A stretch of DNA of 64,000 bases. Source: Triplophysa rosa (taxonomy: Eukaryota; Chordata; Actinopteri; Cypriniformes; Nemacheilidae). The stretch's first letter is position 1. The number at the start of each line of letters is the position of its first letter. The stretch covers positions 12,428,550 to 12,492,549 of the forward strand of contig NC_079902.1 of assembly GCF_024868665.1 (NCBI RefSeq). Direction: 5' to 3'. Below are positions 47,363 to 59,549 of this stretch, in pieces. Both the position numbers and the translations under genes were made by a program. Below the pieces are notes generated by a model. That model had not been told where the DNA came from. It saw only the letters and a program-made list of their open reading frames with translations, and ran no database searches.

Positions 47363-50300
47363 TTACCAGCGGTTTCCGATGGATGTATTCTGTGGTCTCT
47401 GTACTTTTCTATTTCTGAGGTTGCGCTTAAACTCCTGCAGTTCATATGGGCCCAGGCTTTGGTCCACCCCAGGTTTAGGTTTGTAGCTTAGAGGAGAAAT
47501 GATGTAGCCATTCCGGTAAAGGCAGACTTGCTTACACATCTCAAAACAACTGAAGAGCAGGCCAAAATAAGGGACGATCTGTAATATAAACAAAGTGTTT
47601 TCAACCATATATCACACATTAAGACATGAAATGTAAGATTTGAGCATGCTGTTTTAGGCAGATACCTCTACAGAGAGAACATGTCTGCTAAGCAATAAAC
47701 ATTCTAGATTTTTTTATAGTGCTATCCAAACTGTTATTTAAGAAATAAGTGTGTAAACAGCAGTTTCACAGCTGACATAACGCAACCAATATCAAACGTC
47801 GTATGACCATTGACATAGAAAACATACAATGCTGAAGTTATTTTTATCATTGCCATCACATGAGCACATAACACAAACCTCACCTTCACCATGTTGGCAG
47901 TAAGGCCACTCCAAAGAGCCATGACGCCCTTGTTCTTGATGACCTGTCTGAAGCAGTCTATCATCCCATTAAAATGGACATCAACTCCTCCACAATGTGG
48001 CAGAAGAAGACTCTGGGCCTAAAGTATACATCGTAAAAACATTCCCTGATTATCAAATATTTCTATATGAGACCATTACCAATGTCATTAATAAAACATA
48101 TTAAAAACTTCAAGAATACACAGTATAAAAGACCAAAAAAGACTGATATTCAGTATTTTTTTATTCAATAAAATTATGTTGGCTTTCTTTCACTAGCAAA
48201 ACTATTATGCCATTGCAGCACATTTTCCTATGCTTCCTTGAACCCTCTTGAGGTGGTTCTGTGGGCTGTGTTAACTGTGTCTATAGATGCTGTTGTTTAG
48301 CACCAAACTGAGAGTCTTCTCAGAATATTTAGCAGCCATTTTTTTCTGACAATGCAGTTTAACCAAAGAGATAACGCAGATGTCTGGTTTTGCAGTTTGT
48401 TAAAACATACAAAAAAAAAACACATACACTGTATATGTGGTATACATATAGCAGCACTATTAGTTGTGTGTGTGAGGGGTCAGCTATCTTTAGAAATATT
48501 ATCTTTGGCATAGGCAGACACTGGACACTATCTACATTCTCAGCTGCTACAAAGCCTTGTGCTCTTTAATAGTAGCCAGCGTCATGCTTTGTTCTGTGTG
48601 AACTGTTTCAAAGGCTATTTATTTTATAGTTTTTTATATTTTAATGTTTAATTCACAATATAAACGTACATCTAGGTACACCAGTCATAATGTACACATT
48701 TTAATAGAAAGTCTGTGACACTGATGCCATTGTGCCACCCTATGGTGAGATGTGGCACTACAGTGCAGTGCAACAGTACCCCTGAAAGATTTTTACCTGC
48801 ATCTTTCTTTTAACAGTTTCAAAGGGGAAGGAGAGAGTCTGAGCAACTCCTGCCGCAAGACAACCATTGATGAAGTTCTGCAGATATGTGAAACGAACAT
48901 GACGTTCTTGCCACAGCTTTTCCAAGTTGACATATACCGCATAGCAGCCAACCGAGAAGGGAACTGCACCTATTGCACAGTAATGCAAATGAGGTATAAA
49001 GTTCAATTTTCCAACTTTTCAACAGCTTTCATAAAGGAGATGCAAATGATCTTTCAAAATTGTGAAGTATCCAGAACTATAATCATGTTAAGCTATATTA
49101 ATACTAATAGTATGAATACAGTATATAGAAAAATTGAGCACTTGCTAAATGGGACAGAAACCTATGCAGCATATTATTATGTTTTTTTTTTTTGCCATAT
49201 TATTTAATGTGTCTGACATAATACTAACCTACTATTGTTAGGGAAAAGCCCCTGTAAAGGGCCTGAAGCCCTTCATTTCTGTAGACGCTGGAGAGAGAAT
49301 CCAGAAGCCCCTTGTGAGTTGGTTCTCTGCAATTCTGAGCAATAAACCTTGTTTCAACCACCTCCAAAGGATATGTTGCTAAAGCCGCAGATATTCCAGC
49401 CAGTCCTCCTGCAACTATAGCCCTCCATTGTGAGATTTCACCCAGTTCATCAATGTGTAGATGGATAATACTGTCAGAAATAGAATTAAGTGAATAGTTG
49501 TGGTTTTACAATTAACATTTTTTACAAAAACATTTTGACAGTCAGAAAGTAACAGTTGAAGATTTGGACACACCTTATATTTTTCATAATGCAAAGGTTT
49601 AATACTTTTTATTTTGTTATTTCCTGAAAGATGAGTTACGAAGAGTAAAAAAAATCATATATATGGTTATGATATATTTATGTTATATATATGGTTATTA
49701 TATACAAGATATCATTTAGTTTAGTTTGAACTTTGTTATTCACATAGGCCCAATTGTGTTATTCCATAAGCCTTTTGGTGTGTTATTATTTGTATTAGTA
49801 ATTAACAGTAATAGTACTAGTAGAAAAAAAGTGCTTATCATTTCTGCTAAATTTTTTAATTACTTTAAAACGTCTTATTATCCATATATATATATGACTA
49901 TTAAGCAATAACATAAATTGGAATTACAGAGGTCCACATCCTGTATTCTAATCACAGGAACACTCTGTTCAAAACAGATCAGAACACCCTCTCTCTCTTT
50001 TTACTGGAATACTGGAACGCTATGTACGGGTCTTTCTAACCATGCTGGCGGGGTTTCCGGTGTATACCCCTGCAGCATGGGAGACACGTGACATGTATAA
50101 TAATAGAGACCTTGCTGATCCCTTGTTGATAATCGTTGCTGAGTGAATGTACACATACGTTTAAAAAACACACAAGCATTTCACTCGTTCTTCACAGAAT
50201 TAACCCAAAACCTACTAAGCCTTCTCATATCCACCATGGATTTGTTCGATCACATGCGGCGATGCGCAGACCGTTCAGCGTATGACATCAAGGTACCGCG

Positions 50301-51111
50301 AGAGTTATTAGGAAGCAGTACTTTTGAATCACTTTCGCGATACTTAAATTTAATTCGCCAATACATCTGCGCAGCGCATATCTCATGACGCCACTTAACG
50401 CGCAGGTTCTCTGAGCCATTTGATTGGCCAGTAAGTAAAGGCGTGATTTGTACGTCACGATGAACGAGAGTAAACCCAGCTGCTGAAATGAATACAAGCT
50501 AATATAATGTAGCAAAAACAGATTATAATTTGATTAAACGATGCCTCTCATAAAAGCAACATGATAGGCACATTAAACCGAGTCTTATCATGCGACTTCA
50601 CTATTCTTTTATAATACAAATTATATCTCACCTGCCTACTTTCAAATACTGTTAAGATAACACGTCAACTTCCTGTCAGTCTTTGTTTACCATCACAGCT
50701 CATTTTAAAAGTTCATTATCATCTTAGGAATCAAACAAAACATCAAGCAGAGTACATAATATGCACATCGTGTATAAAATGGAGATAATCGTTTATTCAA
50801 AACGGAACATTCGAGTATTAAAGAAGGTGTAATACTCACTTTTTGTAAGTTGCTAAATGTATGGCACTGTAGGGAAACAACCGTAAACAGGAAACCATAT
50901 TACCCTTCCAAAATGCTCGTAGTCCCTCATTCTGATAGACAAAAACAAAGCTGTGTAGGAAGCCGCGTTTACAGTGAAATGTTCCTATTTGACTCAAAAT
51001 CTTTACGACTTCCAGAGGTGACGTTACCGTTTTGCTGAAAATCCCCGCAAAACCGACGCAAAGTAAACTCTGAGAACTTGTCAATCGGTCATCCTTTCTG
51101 ACTGTGGCCAT
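47363..51111 (-). CDS. slc25a43: Mitochondrial solute carrier SLC25A43
   Basis: Mitochondrial-carrier-family protein whose substrate is not established. Exons are 50840-51111, 49229-49470, 48797-48969, 47884-48018 and 47363-47578, with consistent phases and 345 residues. Repeat 1 has SPLEVVKILSQIG, repeat 2 YPLEVVETRF and repeat 3 FPFETVKRKMQ, each followed by an EGLRAFWKGN-like half-repeat. The C-terminal LYRNGYIISPLSYKPKPGVDQSL is diagnostic of SLC25A43. In repeat 2 the residue after PLEVV is Glu (codon at 49353-49355), whereas the carrier signature Px[D/E]xx[K/R] has Lys or Arg there. The gene lies head-to-tail upstream of slc25a5. Intron 1 carries a foldback element (50261-50375). Confidence 0.94.
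50261..50375. repeat. 115-bp foldback element, copy 2
   Basis: Bounded by ATGCGCAGA and TCTGCGCAGC. Internally it has AAGGTACCGCGAGAG and a decayed partner CTTTCGCGATACTT. Size and borders match the copy at 42292-42405. It lies in slc25a43 intron 1. Confidence 0.6.
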
Positions 51112-51416
51112 AGTTCATAACAAAAACGATTCTGCTTCTCCAGCTAACGTTACTGTTAAACAAGCGATTTGTGAATTACAATCGTATCGTAAAAAAACTG
51201 ATCTCGCTGACACTTACGGTTCGTCGTACAGGTAACGTTATCCAGCGGCAAGTCACATTTTGTTGGAGGCGGGGTGTAGTTTATGTGAACACAAATTCGG
51301 TTGCATGCAATCCAGCTGTCAATCTAGCTGTCACGCTTTTAGAAAGAAATTCTGCAAACCCGCTGGTGTGATCAGAGGAAATGTACCAGTCCAAAACGAA
51401 AAATATACACTAAATA

Positions 51417-53482
51417 CAGGGCACTCAAGTCTCACGCATTGAGCGTGAGACACGCATTTCAACCCGCTCACACGCCACACCTTGTATTTCTCACGCAGAG
51501 AAATTTCCAGGATAACGCCCACCAAGTTGCACCGCTATTAGAAGAATCAAGTGAGTTCCCCATAGAGTTCAGAAGGCCCTGCCACGCACCAGCTAATCAA
51601 ATAAAAAAAGCTACCGAACAGCCAATCAGAAAATAGCATTGCTGTATCCCCGGGTAAGATTGAGATATTCCCGCAACAACAATGTTTACATTCTGATTCC
51701 AACGACACATTCTGTGATTCACAGGCTCGCTCAACACATTAATTCAGATGGATCATTATCACTATAAAGTGCCTTTTGGTGTCATCAGAAACACTGAGCC
51801 ATCGTGAACATAATGTAAAATAATGACATTTTGAGGTTTTATTATAAATGTCATAATATTTACACACATACAACTGCAATAAGAAGATTCTTAAAATGTG
51901 TTTTATCATTTTATACCATTTTCTTTGATTTGATGTATGTGATTTTGGCATGTCCCTCACACTGCTAAGCTAACTTCAGTGAGTGTAAAAAGTGGAAACA
52001 TTGCACAAAATTAAAATATTTTTTGAATGTTCTTATTGTCCTCAACAATGTATTTAATAAAACAAATAATTTGGATAATTTATATTCTATTTTCATAATA
52101 ATATTAAGCTTTTTGCATGCGTCCCTGTAATTGCTGTCTACCCTGTCATTTTGGGGTAAACGCCCCTTCAAGAAATGGTCTGATGTCCTCAGTGACAGCC
52201 CCTCCCCCATTCTGCCTTTCCTCAGTGGAGAGGTTAAAACATCTGCAGCACACACAGTAAGTATCTGCACTCATTTTTCCTAGTTTTCAACATAATGTGT
52301 TTGTAGTTAAATGTTGTCAAGCTTCACATGTCCACATTGTCATAGTGACATTTTAATTAACATAAAAACTTTTCAGTAATTGAAAATATATATCTTAAAC
52401 AGTATACAGTCAGCTTTAACAGTGAATCCCTTTGCTAGCTGCAACTACACCATGTGTTCATCCCTGCTAATTTCAGCAGCTATTCTGACACTTGTTTAGT
52501 ATTAGTTCTGATTCAGAAGGAAAGAAAAAGGAAAAAAAGGAAAGAAAAAACTATTATACACATTTCACATTGTGAAAACCTTTGGCCTAGGCTATTTCAT
52601 TATATTTTATCCAGACAATGTATAGTATTAAATATTACATTTGTCTATTTCAAAGATGTCAGGGAAGAGGCAAATGAGCATTCTTTCATGCTTCGCTCTA
52701 AAGGATCAGCTCCCTAAAAGGGTGGCCAGGTCAGAGAAGGAGACTGTGGAGAAGACAGTAGATGAGGCAGTGGAGGAGAACAGCTAGGGTGTCAGTAGAG
52801 GATGAGTCCATGGAAGAGACTGTGGAGGACACCATAGAGGAGACAGTGGAGAACCCACTGGAAACAGGGAAAAAGAGAGGATTAAGTAGAGCAGCCACCT
52901 ATAGGTGTTTCTTTAAGAAGGAGTGGTCAACCCGATGGCCATACATCACAATGGGAACCACCAGCTCCTTCTACTGGTGCTCAGTCTGTAGACAAGAGAA
53001 CTCCTGTGCCCATCAAGGCGTGAGGGACATAAGCAGGCATGTTGGCAGCCAGTTTTGGAGGCTTTCTAAAATAGCTGCATTAGTGTTAGTGCTCCCTCAT
53101 TCAAATGCAGACGCTGAGAGGGTTTTCTCCATGGTTGGACTAAATAAAACCAAACCCAGGAACAGCTTGGCACTGGATGGAACTCTGTCATCCATCATGA
53201 CAGTGAAAATGGCTGGCCTGGAACCACAGTGTTTCAAGTGGGAGCCACCAACCCCTGTGCTGAAGGCCTCAAAACATGCCAACACCTACAATAAACAACA
53301 CTAACCATTATATCTCTCTCTCTCACACACAAACCTGCACTAAGAAATGATGAATTAAATACATATTTTTTATTTGTACAAATTTATGTGTCACATTTTT
53401 CAGATCAGACCCCCGTCCCCACCCAAACCCCGGCCACCACCAAAATCTCACTCTGAACTCAGTTCAAAACTTGAGAGCCCTG
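51417..53482 (+). mobile_element. Internally deleted hAT DNA transposon
   Basis: The left end CAGGGCACTCAAGT and the right end (reverse complement CAGGGCTCTCAAGT) form a 14-bp inverted repeat with one mismatch. CAGGG starts are typical of hAT elements. TAAATA directly flanks both ends (51411-51416 and 53483-53488) and could be a decayed target duplication. A hairpin CTCACGC-ATTGA-GCGTGAG lies just inside the left end (51431-51449). The inside carries a hAT dimerisation domain (52762-53304). Confidence 0.7.
52655..53304 (+). pseudogene. hAT transposase remnant: zinc finger fused to hATC domain
   Basis: The reading starts at ATG 52655 (MSGKRQMSILSCFALKDQ) and stops at 52786. It continues in another frame from 52762 as a 180-residue frame. 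That frame has Glu/Val-rich repeats (MEETVEDTIEETVENP) and a TTF/BED-like finger (WCSVCRQENSCAHQG, DISRH). It then runs directly into the hAT C-terminal dimerisation domain (LPHSNADAERVFSMVGLNKT, RNSLALDGTLSSIM). The catalytic RNase-H-like core expected between finger and hATC is absent, so the protein could not cut DNA. The junction is near 53050 (RHVGSQ/FWRLSKIAAL). Confidence 0.72.
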
Positions 53483-53489
53483 TAAATAT

Positions 53490-54354
53490 CATATACAGGG
53501 CTTTTACAAGACATACATGTATCCGTCTAATATGTTCAGCAGACATCACATGAAAATATGTAATTACATATTTCTTCCCAATGACAGGTTTTGTTTTTTT
53601 ACAGCGATTGGGTGTGGTGGGACACTAGAAGTACCAATATATACCAACAGACGTCAGAGTTGGCATAGTTCTTCAAACTGAAAATGTAAATGTGTAACTT
53701 TCATTAAATATATCAACAGCTTTACGTAGTTTTAGAATTACAAATTGTTATTAACAAATTATATTAACTTTCTATTACTGATTAATTAAAATTTCTATGG
53801 CTCAATGAACAGTCTTTATGAAGAAAAAATACATCCGAATATTTCTACTAATATAATGCAAATTATAAGCAAACTATAACAGCATATAACAATCCTCATA
53901 TGGCTGCATTTTAAGTATATGTCTATTGTTGTTTGCAAATACTTTTCCGACTATCTACAATATTTAGACATTATAATAGCAATAAATGTTTTGCTATGAC
54001 AGTCTGCAGGTCATTTCTTTCACCAGAAGATGGCAGTCTTTACCCAACCCAACCGTTGGCATATTCCATTTTCATTAGTGTTTTTTTATTGATGCCGTAC
54101 TTGCTGCATTTGTCAATCTAAATCATTCAACTCTCCCAATTTCTATAAAATTAAGAAATATATAATTAATATAGGTTAATTAATATCAGTTATTTAAGTT
54201 TTTCAATTAATACAAACCAACATTTGGTTTTAGATTAGCTTTAGATTTTTTGTAATTAAATGCCAAATCAGAAAACAAACTCTACAAAATTCACAGAAAA
54301 TGAAACATTTGTTTGATGTCCTGAGGTTGCTAGTCAAAAATTGTTAGTTTTCTA
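53490..54354. other. AT-rich intergenic sequence
   Basis: No gene, repeat pair or regulatory motif that I can support. Confidence 0.5.
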
Positions 54355-54618
54355 GGCATACGTTTTCAAGTTTCGGACATATATATTTCTGAGACAAAGT
54401 TGGCCACTACATGCCCAACATATAGGAAATACAGATTTTCAATTTGTGAATCATCCACATCCACATTTAATTCTATTCCTAGCCCTGTTGAGTAATCTGT
54501 TGTGAATGAGAATTGTCAAAAGAGGGCGCTGTTTGACACACACTGGAGCAGACCATCACTCAGAAAACTGGTGCCAGGCCAGAGACAAGAGCAATGAAGT
54601 TCTCACCCATTATCATTC
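54355..54618 (+). repeat. About 260-bp dispersed direct repeat, copy 1
   Basis: Shares long stretches with 56190-56463, including AACATATAGGAAATACAG, ATTCTATTCCTAGCCCTGTT, TTGTCAAAAGAGGGCGCTGT and CAGAAAACTGGTGCCAGGCC, in the same order and orientation. It has no coding frame. A segmental duplication or an unknown transposable element would explain it. Confidence 0.8.
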
Positions 54619-54619
54619 T

Positions 54620-56185
54620 TAACTCAATTATTTTTTGTTTCAGACCTTGTTTTCGTACCCTATTACATAAAATGCTGCACTAAACTGCTTCATTAATAGC
54701 TGATAACATGTAAAGTATTATTACAAAAAGAAAACATTTAAGGAAAGTTTGTTGAATAACCACATAACGTATAGGCCAGCAATTCACATTATCTGAACTA
54801 AATTGTTATTTTACCACACAAAGCAGTAAAAATCGTTATGACAAATCAGTCTAAAAATGGATGTTTATAAAACTTAGCTTTTCATTTGATTAAGTCTTTG
54901 AACTTGTACAATATACATAAGAATGCTGATTTTTCCAAGCAGTTGGCCTATACTGCGTGTATGTTATGTGTGTTGACTCTAAATCCACTAAATTCTACTA
55001 ATGTAAACATTTACTCCCTGCCTTCAAACCCTTCATAACAACAAACATGCCACGTTGTAGCATGTCTCTCCATGTATGAAAATGAGCACATGAGTCCCCC
55101 TAATTTCCCAGCAGGGTCTTGTAGTTTCTTTCCTGTTAGGGCTAGTGTTTGTTTTCGGCCTGTATCCCCCTACGATGCACGCCTCCCTCCCCTGCTGAGT
55201 CGACAACCTCAGCTGCCTGTGAATATCCCACCTCCTGTCTGTAGCTGGGCCACTTGGCTTTTTCACAAAGGCTACTGGAATAACAGTGCCCCGAGAAGGA
55301 AATGACAGTCTGTTCAAAAGAGCCCCTATGCCGCAGCATTAGCTGGGGGCTGGTACTGGAGCTTAGAATAGCGATCGAGATATTTCAACATTACAGAAGT
55401 GACATTTCATTCGAGATTACCAGTCTGTCATTCAGCAGACATAACTCCGGATTATGTTTTATCTATTTATCTATGTCAATGACTGAAATATAATCATTGT
55501 CCACATCTGGGAGTCACTATATTTACACTTTCAATATTTACAGTCATTGTGATTTGACAAAACAATACCACAGTGAGAATGAGAAAACTCTGCTCTCAGA
55601 AGCAGTAAAAGTCCTGGCACTTCCTTTGTATGTGACAAGAAGCATCCCTTTGATCTTTCAATCACATGCATGCGGCTCCAGTCACAAGATAATGGAGTGA
55701 TGCGTATAAAAGATCAGACGTGAAGTGTGTGCAAGTGCTGGATCATATCAATTAGTGAACGAGCTACTTAACAAAACTGCCACATCGTGTGCCACCACGT
55801 GAACTCTGAAGTAACCCTATTCTTGTGCACCTCAAAAACATCTTTTCATGATTTCTCACCATTGTTTATTCTCTGTTGCCCACCTCTTCTGTGATCTACA
55901 TAGAGGACAGGGCACTACACTTCCTCTTGAATTCACAGTGTCCTTCCTGACTCCCTCAATAACTGTGTGTCTTGGACTTATTAACCCGGGAACTTCCAGA
56001 GTTCCTTTGTTTTGCTATTTTCTACCTAAGGGGGCTGCGAGTGGAGGGGACGGCTATTGTCATTCACTGTATGCCATGCGCAAGTCTGCCCTTGATCCCT
56101 CGCTTTGAAATGGAGTGCTAGAGGAAGAGAGAGTAACTTGTCTTAAGCAATACTACACTCTCTCTTTCTCACCCTCTCTCCTTAT
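54620..56185. other. Spacer between the two 260-bp repeats, no supported gene
   Basis: Open frames at 55033-55339 overlap on both strands without domain or splice support. The block around 55080-55340 is more GC-rich and less repetitive than its surroundings and could be a conserved non-coding element, but this cannot be judged from one sequence. Confidence 0.35.
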
Positions 56186-56189
56186 CCAT

Positions 56190-56463
56190 AAGTTTTCAAG
56201 TTCCGGGCTTCTATGTTTTTTGTAATAGAATATGTTTATTTTGACAATGTTAGGCCACTATATGCTCAACATATAGGAAATACAGCTTTTCAATTTGTAA
56301 ATCAACCACATTTAATTCTATTCCTAGCCCTGTTGACTAATCTGTTGTGAATGTGAATTGTCAAAAGAGGGCGCTGTTTGCCACACACTTGAAGCAGCCC
56401 ATCACTCAGAAAACTGGTGCCAGGCCAGAGACAAGAGCAATAAAGTTCTCACCTCATTATCAA
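56190..56463 (+). repeat. About 260-bp dispersed direct repeat, copy 2
   Basis: The partner of 54355-54618, about 1.85 kb further right. The left 50 bp is more diverged, and the right part from AACATATAGGAAATACAG onward aligns almost base for base. Confidence 0.8.
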
Positions 56464-56469
56464 GAACAT

Positions 56470-57440
56470 AGCCACATCACAGCCCTCTGCCAGGAGGGGT
56501 GTGGTGAGGGGATTGAAAATAATTTGGGAGAAGATAGCTGCACCCTTCGCCTGGTAAAACTGACCCACTCAATAGAATTGGACATTTCTTTTATATGGGA
56601 GATCGTTTTATGATGATTTATTTTTTTATGTTTAATTCATCTTCCTATACAGCCAAATCCGTGTCTGGCGCCGTTTTTGCCAACGCGAAATAAATTGGTA
56701 TGCATGTCTAATAGCACTGTTTTTTATTTTTTTCAGTCATAAGTCAGCTATTAATAATTCCTCACAAGGAGAAATTACTTTGCGAACATTTTCATTTAGA
56801 ACCTGGCAAAGTGCTAGAATAAACCCGGACTTCCAGCAGCTGGTGTCCTCCTATCTTCACATGTACAACCAATAAATCAATATCAAATCTGTCAGGAAGC
56901 CAGATGGCCTCCCTCCAGACCTTCAACATAGTATGTCACGGGCCTCTCAAAGCCAGCATGGCTACTGTAAGCCAGACCTACAGAGAGGAGCCTTTGAAGG
57001 CATAGACATTCAACAAGTAGGCTATGAATGACTAAAGGGGACAAATACGCTGTTACGACTCAGGTCAGATCAGTGTTTGTGTTTCTCTGAACATCAAAGG
57101 CTCGAGACTGTTTGATATGCAGCCCCCACACCTTGATCCAGAGACAGGACAGGTAATGGGGTGGAGTAGTCCATTGAGTAACAAGGAGGGGGGCTTGTAG
57201 AGTCCTCCTCTAAGGTCTTGCCGTAGGGCACTCGACCGAAACAAAGAATCTTTTAGGGCGTCTGACTCCTTACAGAGTGGTCGGCCCCATCAAACCTTGA
57301 GCATCTTCTGCTCGTGGCTGCGGCCCGGGCCTGGTTATATGGGCTTTTCCCGTGCATGCAGATAAATCATAAATATGTTTCATCTGATTGCAGTTATTGT
57401 ATTTAAAGGTTACTGATAGTCTTTTACAAAAAGATTAAGA
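56470..57440. other. Intergenic, possible non-coding conserved block
   Basis: Mixed-composition, non-repetitive sequence (especially 56900-57340) without coding potential that I can recognise. Confidence 0.35.
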
Positions 57441-57444
57441 GTAC

Positions 57445-57880
57445 AATTCCAGTGTTATGGATGTGACATTTATAAGTCAAAACTTGAAGTATAAATTCTC
57501 AGAGAATGTATTTAAGACCAATATATTGAATCGTATGTTTATACTGTATTTTGCTAAACCTCTGATGATAGAATCCAGTCATAAGGTAAATATCAATCTA
57601 TCCATGTGGTTTTATTTTTTAAAGAGAGAAAATTGTTGGTGTTATGGATGTGACAAAAAAAAATACGTTTGGAGAGAGTGGGACGGACAACATACTTTGT
57701 GGGATTTCTGTGAATTAAAATGTACAAACCAGAAGCAATAACGCCCAACAAATGGAGAAGGGATGGCTCTTCATAGACCACAAAATAGTTATTTTATTTT
57801 AACTTTTGTGTCCATTTAATGAGAAATATGGACTGTTGGTGTTATGGATGTGACAATTCCCGACTATAGGAAACTAGAGA
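57445..57880 (+). repeat. Repeat with three TTATGGATGTGACA motifs, copy 1
   Basis: TTATGGATGTGACA occurs exactly at 57455, 57642 and 57842, spaced 187 and 200 bp. Sequence between the motifs (TCTCAGAGAATGTATT, ATCAATCTAT, CCCAACAAATGGAGAAGGGA) is shared with 61805-62165. I know no named element with this structure. Confidence 0.75.
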
Positions 57881-57884
57881 TTAT

Positions 57885-59255
57885 TAAGAAACCTTGAAAC
57901 TTCACATGGGTGTTTAAACCACCAAAACGTTTGTGCATCAGGTCCCAAAAAGGTTGATGTGCAGATTTGAATTACGTTTCACTGCCATTTGACCCTATCC
58001 ATTGATTATATCTAGTTTTTTAGTATTTATGTCCTTATTCGTGTAGCCTAATAATGCTAATTTCTTATAGGAACAACAGCTATAATATGAACAAATAATT
58101 ATAATACGTAAAACACAGAATAGCATTCAATAGGGTTTACCACACGATATCACAATGAAAAAAAAATGGGTTAGGTTAAACAGTAGTTTGATTGAATGGC
58201 TGTTCACAGAGCAGTGTGAAATGCCAGCTCTATGGTGAGGTGTGACTAGGGGAGAAGGGGGCAGCCCTGGTCTTTGTGTAACTCCCAGGCTGTATGTGCA
58301 GGCCTCTTTTGTTCAGGCACGACCGCCTGGCCTCTCAGGCTCTCTCTTCCACAGCTTTGTCCAGAGCTGCATGACCACTTCCTTAACCCAGGTCAGGGCA
58401 AGGTCGTGACTTTGGTGATTTACCCCAGACCGTCTGCACTGTCTGCTCATCCTTAAACGCATAAGTATTCAGTCAGCTTGACTTTGAATTACACTTGGGT
58501 GGTATACTAAAGCATCATAACAGGCAAAAAGCCAAGAGTAAAAAAATACAGCAGCTCAAGACATGAAACACACCAGAAGGTGGTTGAATTTATTACACAA
58601 TCAATTAAAAATCACATGAACCACTTCACAGAGCACGACGCCATCTTACAGCCAACCTGAGAGTGTACATAACGCAGATTTACAATGTTGAATTAACCCC
58701 CCAGTTAACCCTAATGGGCTATTCTATGTAACTGTGAAGACACGGGTCAGTCTGGCCTCTTCTATTCCAAGGCCTTATTGGACTGTGAAGAATGAAGCCA
58801 TGAAATCTCTTTCTGTTGATAAGAAGAGGAAGGGCTATAGAGCTTAAAGGCATGGTATACACGGTGTGGGTACTTTGATGGAGTCAGAGTAAAGGAGGGG
58901 AGGTATATCAGATGATAAAGATCACCATGGCTCTTTGATCTTTGAGGAACTGATAAGACGTTACCAAGTGGCATGCTGAGTGGACAAGCAGGCCCACATG
59001 ACAGGTACAAACAAGCAAACACAGCCCCAGAGGTGATGTCTTAAAGGGGAACCAGATAGCTACACGGGAGGAATGGCAGATGGGCAATTAGCCGGTTCAC
59101 TTTGGAGTGAACTGAAGTGAGAAGTTAACACAAGACACTTGCCTCACTGAGCAAAGTACTTTAGACTTATATTAGATATGTTATGCATGAGTTGAGGACA
59201 TTATTTATGACTTAGAAGCGGAGGATCACATTTACCTAATTAGGACAGCAGGGAC
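57885..59255. other. Intergenic, no supported gene
   Basis: Short frames at 58274-58456 and 58762-59022 have no recognisable domain. No repeat pair was found. Confidence 0.45.
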
Positions 59256-59261
59256 CAACTT

Positions 59262-59547
59262 AAAGGGACAGTTCACCCAAAAATCAACAAATCTGTCATT
59301 ATTCCTTCACTTTCATGTTTTTTAAAACCTGTTTAGGTTTCTTTATTATGTGGAACACAAAAAAGATCATTTGAGAAATGCCACAGTGGTTTTGTGTCCA
59401 TACAATGGAAGTCAATGTGGGCCACTGTTGTTTGGTTACCAACATTCTTCAAAATATCTACTATGGTGTTCTACTGAAGAAAGAAAGTCATACAGGTTTG
59501 AAATGACAAGAGGCTGAGTAAAATCTTGGGCGAGCTTCCCATTTAAT
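59262..59547. repeat. Palindromic MITE, AGGGATAGTTCACCC family, copy 7
   Basis: Left end AAAGGGACAGTTCACCCAAA. Inner arms are ATTGACTTCC/GGAAGTCAATG-like and AGGTTTGAAATGACAAGAGG towards the right. The right end is decayed (GGGCGAGCTTCCCATTTAA). Confidence 0.75.
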
Positions 59548-59549
59548 AT

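Noticed and set aside
48752..49207. Plus-strand 151-codon frame
   Set aside because: Antisense to slc25a43 exon 3 and its flanking introns; the opposite strand has a clear carrier exon with splice sites.
55033..55339. Overlapping frames of 94, 77 and 65 codons on both strands
   Set aside because: No domain, no splice context and open on several frames at once, as expected from low stop density in a GC-richer block.
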